Positions 57,560 to 64,000 of a stretch of 64,000 nucleotides of DNA are shown here, one piece after another (positions within the stretch are counted from its first letter, which is position 1; each line of letters begins with the position of its first letter). Position numbers and translations under genes: made by a program. The notes beneath the pieces are model-generated. The model did not search any database. It worked only from the letters and a program-made list of their open reading frames with translations, and was not told the DNA's origin. This stretch comes from Phocoena phocoena (Eukaryota > Chordata > Mammalia > Artiodactyla > Phocoenidae): the NCBI RefSeq assembly GCF_963924675.1, contig NC_089221.1, forward strand, positions 9,049,851 to 9,113,850. Direction: 5' to 3'.

Positions 57560-57685
57560 GTGAATCTGGTGCCCACACCTGATCGTAAGCTCTGTGAGAA
57601 GAGGGGTTTCATTTTGTTCACTAACATGTCCCAGCTGTAGAGCATGGGGCCAGCACACAGTAGGTGCTTACAGAGGCGGGGGGAG
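57560..57685 (+). mobile_element. L2 3' end
   Basis: The words 'tcgtaagctctgtgagaaga', 'ggggtttcattttgttcact', 'aacatgtcccagctgtagag' and 'agcacacagtaggtgcttac' are the L2 terminal block in order. Confidence 0.8.
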
Positions 57686-57689
57686 TAAA

Positions 57690-58800
57690 TGAAAAGCCTC
57701 GAGCAGGGGGGACATGGAGGTGTGCACCCTGGGAAATCACTAAAGGCTGCCATGTGCAAAAACACTGAGGCACAAAAACGCTTTGTCCCATAAAGATGGA
57801 GAAGAACTGGGCACGGTGCAATTCTAGAAACTGAACCAGTGGTCTTTGGTCAGTTTTGATGGTGTCAACAGGGAATAACCTTTAAGAGGATTTGGCCTAA
57901 CTCACAAATCCCTCAGTTTTTCATCCTAAATGGGTAAGGGTTCAAACAAGCACTCTGTGGGGAGTCTGTGAGTGCCCTTGGGAGGGGAACCTTTCTGTAG
58001 CGTTGGCTAGGTGCCAGCTCTTAATTCAGACCCTGCTCTGAATTGAGACCCTACGGTTCCCAAACCTCGTTCCCTAGGCTGTAGGCTGAGGTTCCGACCT
58101 CTGCTTCCACTGCCCTCCCTGGACTTCCCTCCTCTCCTGTGTAGACCTGGGGCCTGTCAAATCCCCCTCCCACACCCCTTCCCCAGCTCCAGGAACCCTC
58201 CATGGACGACACGCATGACCCAGGGTACTGGTCTTTGCGCCTGATTTTTCGACATCCACAACATGCACGTTACTGCAAACCACAGGGTACGAGTTAGGAA
58301 GAGTCCTGGGACCCAGTTCTGGCCAATGAGTTTGCTCGGGGGCTTCTGGTAAAGCTTTTCTTGCTCCTAAAAAGGATGCAAGAAGAGATGCCTGTTTCCT
58401 CCTCTGGGTACCATACATCGGTATGTGAAGACGGGACCTGCTGTGGCTAACCCACCACCGGAGAAAGCTGCTGCAGGACCAGCCAGAGCCACCAGTGGGG
58501 CAGGGCCGTCCTGGAAGAAAGACCCACCTCCCTCCCCTGCAGCCAGACCTACTCTGGGCCTTCTGCATGGGAGGCAGCACATGTCCCTGATGCCTGGGCC
58601 CATTTGCGCTGGGGTCATCTGCTGTTGGCAGTGGATGGCATCCAACTAATGTCTCTCTCCTCACCTCCCCGAGTTGTCCTGCTGTCCTCGAGTACTGCAG
58701 CCATGGCCCTCCAGAAAGTCATTTCAGTGTGTATCTGCTTCCCCAGCTATGAAGATGCAGGGGCTGGATTACAGCCATGGTTCCCAACCTTTTGTGCCTG
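57690..58800. other. Sequence without a recognised gene
   Basis: A minus-strand open frame of 196 codons (58074-58664) overlaps other frames on both strands; no motif recognised. Just before 58800 'ccatggttcccaaccttttg' resembles the start of a hAT element interrupted by the L1 that follows. Confidence 0.4.
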
Positions 58801-58804
58801 AGGA

Positions 58805-59440
58805 CTTCTTTTTTTTTTTTCTTTAACCTGAGGTAACATTCACACATCATAAAATTCACCATTTTAACCACTTAAAAATATAATTTGGTGGCTCTTTGAA
58901 CATTGACTTTGTTATACAACCATCACCTCTATCTAATTTCAGAATACTTCCCTCCCAAAACAAAAGCCCAGACCCAGTAAGCAGTCACTCCCTATCCTGC
59001 CCAGCTCCTTGGCAACCAGGAATCTGCTATATGTAATCTGCATGTAATGCTGTATGTAATCTTCTCTTTGGATTCGCTTATTCTGGACATGTCACATACA
59101 TGACATCATATCATGTGTGGTCTTCTGTGTCTGGCTTCTTACACTTAGCATCACGTTTCCAAGGTTCATCCAACGTCGTAACATGCATCCGCGCTCCATT
59201 TTTTTATGGCTGAACAGTATTGCACTGTATGGGTACACCATATGGTGTATATGGCAGTGTTTGGTTGTTTCCGCTTTTTGGCTGTTGTGAATAACGATGT
59301 GATAAACTCACGTACAAGTTTTTGTATGAGCTTCTGTATTCAGTCCTCTTAGATGCGCACCTGGGAGCAGACCTGCTGGGGCTCACGGTAATGCCGTGTT
59401 TGCCTTTTGAGGAGCCAGAAACTACTTTCCTCAGCAGCAG
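58805..59440 (-). mobile_element. LINE-1 3' region (L1M-type), inverted, first of an adjacent pair
   Basis: A T-run leads to 'aacctgaggtaacattcaca', 'aaaattcaccattttaacca', 'tcacctctatctaatttcag', 'ttggattcgcttattctgga', 'ttctgtgtctggcttcttac' and 'aatgccgtgtttgccttttg'. This is the reversed order of an L1M 3' UTR. Non-coding. Confidence 0.87.
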
Positions 59441-59450
59441 GGCTTCTTTT

Positions 59451-59842
59451 GTTTCTTAAAAAAAATTTGTTTTTATTGTGGTAAAAAGTGCATATCATAA
59501 AATTTAGCATCATAACCATTTTAAAGTGTACAGTTCAGTAGTGTTAAGTATATGTATGTGTATAAGTAGAATCATATAATATTTGTCCTTTTGTGACTCG
59601 CTTATTTCATTTAGCATAAGGTTCATCCACGTAATAGCAGTGACAGGATTTCCTTCCTTCCACAGTATTCCATTGTATGTATATACCGCAAGCATTGTGT
59701 TTATCCATACATCCATCAATGGACGTTTGGGTTGCTTCCACCTGTTGGCTGTTGTAAATAACGCTGCCATAAACATGGGTGTGCAAATAACTCTTGGAGA
59801 CATTGCTTTCAATTCTTTTGGATATATACCCATAAGTGGGCA
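59451..59842 (-). mobile_element. LINE-1 3' region (L1M-type), inverted, second of the pair
   Basis: It restarts the same 3'-UTR order: 'tttgtttttattgtggtaaa', 'attttaaagtgtacagttca', 'tttgtgactcgcttatttca', 'tccatcaatggacgtttggg', 'tggatatatacccataagtg'. The 12-bp word 'agggcttctttt' occurs at 59439 and again at 59843, so the fragment looks like a separate insertion with its own target duplication. A related word 'aggacttctttt' begins the first L1 at 58801. Confidence 0.82.
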
Positions 59843-59859
59843 AGGGCTTCTTTTTCACG

Positions 59860-62380
59860 TAAAAATCTCTGTTGATCTCTACCTAATAGGTGTTTTGCTT
59901 GTGGTATCTAGACCCTTCCAGATCTTGAGTGAAACCTGCCATCTTACTTCTCAAGAGCTCCACCTGGGAACACCTGGATTAGGTGACCTCCCAGGTATGT
60001 CCAGCTCTAAATCCAATGATTCTGTGAGGATTTCTTGAGTATAATACCATCCTCATGACTCTAGTCCACATTAATGAGTATATCTCTGCCCCTAAGGATG
60101 TGCACAAGCAGAAATCAAAGTCTCCATCTTCCCTAGAGCGAGCTGAGGGCTCAACAGGATGTGCCCACGAGGATGAAGAATTTTCATCCTCAACACTGGC
60201 CTTACCTAGCTCACCTCTTTCACCAGCCGGAAAATAAGAAGTAATCAAGTTAATAAGTTAATTAACAACATACCTCTAAAGGATCAAATTCTAAGCTAAT
60301 TATTACTGATTCACTAAGTATTTTCTGAGCGCTATGCATTCTGACCCAGTTTAAGTCAAGGGAGTTTATTTAAATAGAGGGTTTGAAAATTTCAGGAATA
60401 GTAATTGTAATGTAACTAACTCAGTAAAGGGCTCTTGTTTCTATGCAGTAGTTCTTCTATGCAGCATTATTCCATGTAGTTCTTCTTACATATTGCATCC
60501 TGTAAGATCCAACTGCTGGAGAGTTGATTTAAATTCAGTTTCTATGTTTATGTAATAAGGAAACAACTTCCTGATCAACAGCACAACCCTTCGAGGAACA
60601 CCATGAACACGAAAGAGTTATCTGTTCCAAGAGGCCGACTCCAGTACAGACGAACAGGGCTGTGCCTGGAGAGGAAAACTGATTGCTCCATTTCCTTTCT
60701 TCCCTCTTTCTATCTGATAAAAGGTAGCGGGGAGCGTGGCAATCTCATAAGGAGGCTGGACGTCTGTGGAGGGGGAGGAGCCGGGAACCGGATGCTCCGA
60801 AGCTCATCAATCACACCCCATTTCCGCATCCGTTACAGAACCCGATGTTGAGCGAATACTGCCTCTGAGCCCGTGACCAACAGCACCAGGCGCTGGAGGG
60901 CAGCCGAGCCTTCCGTACTTCCCTTCTCATCCTCACCCTGGTGGAGTCCAGCCAGGCTCCCGTAACACAGGGATGCCCATATCCTTCCTCCCTCTGTGGC
61001 ACGGTGAGGTTTTGATTCACTACTTGCCAGACCCGAGTCTTCCTTGGGGCCCATCTACGTGAAAGGGGAGCTCAGACACCGAGTTCCTGTCAACGCCGTT
61101 GCCCACGACTCCTGGGACACAGATTATCTGCATCCCACACCAGCTGCTCTGTGTTCACTGGACAATTCTGGGCAAAACTTCTTAATATACACAGTTGCAC
61201 TTCTATTGATCATACTAAAATACAGATAGCCACAGGTTTGGAAGACACGTTTAATTTATACTACATACAACCACAGAACTGGTATTGGAGCCACCACCAA
61301 TCAATCAGCGAGGAAGGCAGTCCTTGCGCTTCAGAAGGCCACGGTGTCACTGGGAAAGTGAGATAGACGTGCAAATTTTTCTATTTGCATTTATCTTTTA
61401 CGTAAAGAACCAAAACACAACGAACTAAGCTTTACCACTATCTACTACAGTCTGCAGGCTGACTGTCCATCACCCAGCCTCGTGGCCCTTAAGGCTTTGG
61501 AGGAAGGAGGGGGGTCACCACCCACAGGTCCCTGCGCCCCTTCCTTTGCTTCCTATGTCTTGCCACATATATAGGACACTGTATCTCTGATCTATCCCAA
61601 GCACCTAGATCTGTGCTCAAATGTATAGTGAATGAATCTAAACAAACTGTGACAAAATGAACATGTGGCTTCAAAAGATTCCTGCAAAAAAAAATCCTCC
61701 AGAGGCCGAAGGTAACACCAATACAAGCACGAGTGAACAATAATAAAAGAGAAGAGCTCTCGCTTCTTGCCCTGGCACAGGTATTTCATGAACCACATTA
61801 CAAACAGCGAAGATCTAATCAGATGTGACAGGAGGCCACCCTTCTCCATAAAACCTGAAATCACCAGGGAAGACATTAGAAATTTAGATTTACATTGGAA
61901 TCATTAATAAGAAACACTACCTCGAGGGTATTTGGACCTTCAGAGGTTAGCTAATGATAATCAAAAGTCATAATGGTTAGCAAGACATGTAAAGTATTGC
62001 TTATTTCACCTTGATCTAATACATTAATATCCATTTTGTATACCTTTTACAATGTATATAATGGTAGCAAAATATGCATGTATAATTAAAAAATGAATAT
62101 ATACATATGGAGGGTGCAGGCAAAAAGCGTTTTTTTTTTAAATTGATGGAGTGCATGATCAAAGTTTGGGGCCACACCCCCTGGTACAAGGCATCCACCT
62201 GGACGGGAAGGCAGGCTGCTGCAGTGCTCAGCCTGGGCGACCATAACGGATCGCACAGAAGCAAGAGTCACTTGCCACGTAGGTCTCACGGTTCACAAGT
62301 TATCGAGCCACCACTGCTGTTGGGATGTCACTGGAGCTGGGCACCACCCACCGATGCCTCGTGGCATTGAGGTGCTGCCT
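59860..62380. other. Sequence without a recognised gene or repeat
   Basis: 2.5 kb with no assignable repeat or exon. Short open frames only. A modest CG-containing stretch lies at 60730-60900. Confidence 0.4.
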
Positions 62381-62383
62381 GCT

Positions 62384-62720
62384 TGTTATGGCTTGAATTG
62401 TGTCCCCACCCTTCACCCAAGTTTCTTATGTTAAAGCCCTAGCTTCCAGTACCTCAGAATGTGACCTTATTTGAAAATAGAGTTGTTGCATAATTAGTTA
62501 AGGTGAGGTCATTAGGGTGGGCCCTGATCCCATATGACTGGCATCCTTATGAAAAGGGGACATTGGACACAGACATGCATACAGCAAGAATGCCATGTGA
62601 ACACTGGAGTTACGTTACCACCAGCCAAGAAACCAGGGGACGGGTCTGGAACAGATCCTTCCCTACTGCTTTCAGAGGGCAGGTCCTGCTGAAACCTTCA
62701 TCTCAAACATCCAGCCCTTA
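62384..62720 (+). mobile_element. MLT1-type MaLR LTR, 3' end lost or diverged
   Basis: Begins 'tgttatggcttgaattgtgt', continues 'tgttaaagccctagcttcca', 'aatgtgaccttatttgaaaa', 'gaggtcattagggtgggccc', 'tatgactggcatccttatga', 'gacattggacacagacatgc'. The terminal part is not recognisable. Confidence 0.83.
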
Positions 62721-62724
62721 CGTG

Positions 62725-63385
62725 GGCAAACCTGACAGTGAGAGCTGCCGAACAGCGACTAGACTCTCCCCGTTTTCCTCACCAAGGTAGACAGGGCCAT
62801 CCATCACTATTTCACGCTGCTATGACATCCCTCCTCCTGTGCTTTCTATTCTGAGGATGTTGCTGTACCACAAGCAGGTGACACCAGCTACCCCCCTCAC
62901 AAGGACATCCCATGTCACTCAATGTCCCCACCACATCGAGACTCTGCCTTTGGCCGAGGGCAGGGGTCTGTGGCCCACGGCGCTCCAGCACCCGGGTCAA
63001 CTGTTGCTGCCACGTCATGGGTCCTGCCTGCCGACACAGGCCATCCAAGCAGCACAGGAGTTGGGAGCTGGCTGGCACTCAGCACTCCTAGTCCAATGGT
63101 ATCTCCACACATCATAGGGAGAAAGATACATCCCTTTTAAAAGGCAGCTTGGATATAAAAGATGATATTGTTGCAAAGTAAGGATGATGTTGAAATTGGC
63201 TCACAAGCCACATGGTTTAGTTCAAGTTCAAACACGCAGATAATGGCTTAGATAAAAATTCCCAGGCATACGGGCTGTGCCATCTTTTAACTTCAGCATT
63301 TTCAATTTTCTGTTTCTTATCTTCAGAATTAACTTTAACTGAGAGAACCATTAAAAATGGCCATAGATTACTATTTGACATCCGT
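62725..63385. other. Sequence between two MLT1 LTRs, unassigned
   Basis: No gene or known repeat. It could be the worn internal part of a MaLR or simply host DNA. Confidence 0.35.
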
Positions 63386-63387
63386 TA

Positions 63388-63805
63388 GGCACTGAATTGT
63401 TCCCCGCCCCCAAATATATGAAATCCTTACCCCCGGTACCTCAGAATTTAACCTTTTATGGAAATAGGGTCTTACAGAAGTAACTGAGTTGAAATGAAGC
63501 TTTTAGGGTGGGTCCTAATCAAATATGACTGATGTCCTTACAAAACGGGGAAATTTGGACACAGAGACAGACATATACAGAGGGAAGGTGAAGTGACACA
63601 GGGAGGAGACCATGTGAAGACAGAGATCAAGGTGCTACATCTACAAGGCAAGGGATGCCAAAGATTGCCAGTGAAGGAACCAATCCTGGGGACACCTGGA
63701 TCCTGGACTTCCAGTCTCCAGATCTGTGAGACCATACAGTTCAGTTATTTTAAGCCACCCAGTGTGTGGTATTTGTGATGGCAGCCCCATTGCAACAGAG
63801 CCTGC
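63388..63805 (+). mobile_element. MLT1-type MaLR LTR
   Basis: Order 'aggcactgaattgttccccg', 'gaaatccttacccccggtac', 'gaaatagggtcttacagaag', 'ttagggtgggtcctaatcaa', 'gaaatttggacacagagaca', 'ctggacttccagtctccaga', 'taagccacccagtgtgtggt', 'gatggcagccccattgcaac'. Full-length or nearly so; same orientation as the copy about 1 kb upstream. Confidence 0.88.
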
Positions 63806-64000
63806 ATCTGGTAATAACTGTTTCAGGCAGGAGTTATCAGTGACGGCTAAAAGCAGGTGAGAGTTTGATGAGAAACAAATACTCGCGGCACTTTCACGGT
63901 CATTCACATACGTGCACAGAGCAACAAAAATGATCGGCACGGATCTGCAGGTGCCCGTCTGAGGTCCAACAGGACGACTCTCTGCCTTCTTATTTCAGCG

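Noticed and set aside
58074..58664. Minus-strand open frame of 196 codons
   Set aside because: No motif, overlapping frames on both strands.

Overview
The window is mammalian nuclear DNA, most probably from a whale or dolphin. Six tRNA-derived SINEs of the cetacean CHR type are present (4454, 6133, 12588, 34589, 47057, 49563). There are also cetartiodactyl-style LINE-1 3' ends and a mariner hairpin of the kind known from cetartiodactyls. I saw no ruminant BovB or Bov-tA. I found no rRNA, tRNA, CRISPR or bacterial-type operon, and no exon of a protein gene I can recognise. Almost all open frames are short, overlapping and repeat-like or without recognisable motifs, as expected by chance. The window therefore reads as intergenic or deep-intronic sequence.

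Layout. 1-13 kb: LINE-1 3' ends, a three-level nest (hAT remnant, then an MLT1 LTR, then a CHR SINE) at 5.78-6.6 kb, a second hAT remnant, MIR fragments and a GTGATG-rich repeat. 13-24 kb: an LTR-like element carrying an ATCT/ATCC array, an old L1, an MLT1 LTR, a mariner hairpin and an L1 with an inverted 5' part. 24-43 kb: mostly sequence I cannot assign, with scattered MIR, a CHR-2 SINE and two G-rich stretches. 43-53 kb: two ERV-type LTRs with duplicated upstream repeats, a complete solo MLT1 LTR with a perfect 5-bp target duplication, and a short CpG-rich stretch with a palindromic CRE. 53-64 kb: the L1 that carries a large minisatellite, two adjacent L1 fragments flanked by three similar target-like words, and two more MLT1 LTRs.

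The most striking feature is at 54485-56445. There, 63 copies of a 31-bp unit lie inside an old L1 ORF2 fragment. The units are almost perfectly identical: one substitution in the shared 29-bp core across 63 copies. They differ only by a two-base linker (AG 33 times, CA 28 times) or a six-base linker (CAAACA twice), arranged in runs. The two main linkers match the two native L1 flanks of the array, and the period equals the spacing of two TCCA words in the original L1, so the birth of the array can be read from the sequence. Each unit carries CGCG, giving about 126 undecayed CpGs. The unit has no stop in any forward frame, which creates a spurious 700-codon open frame.
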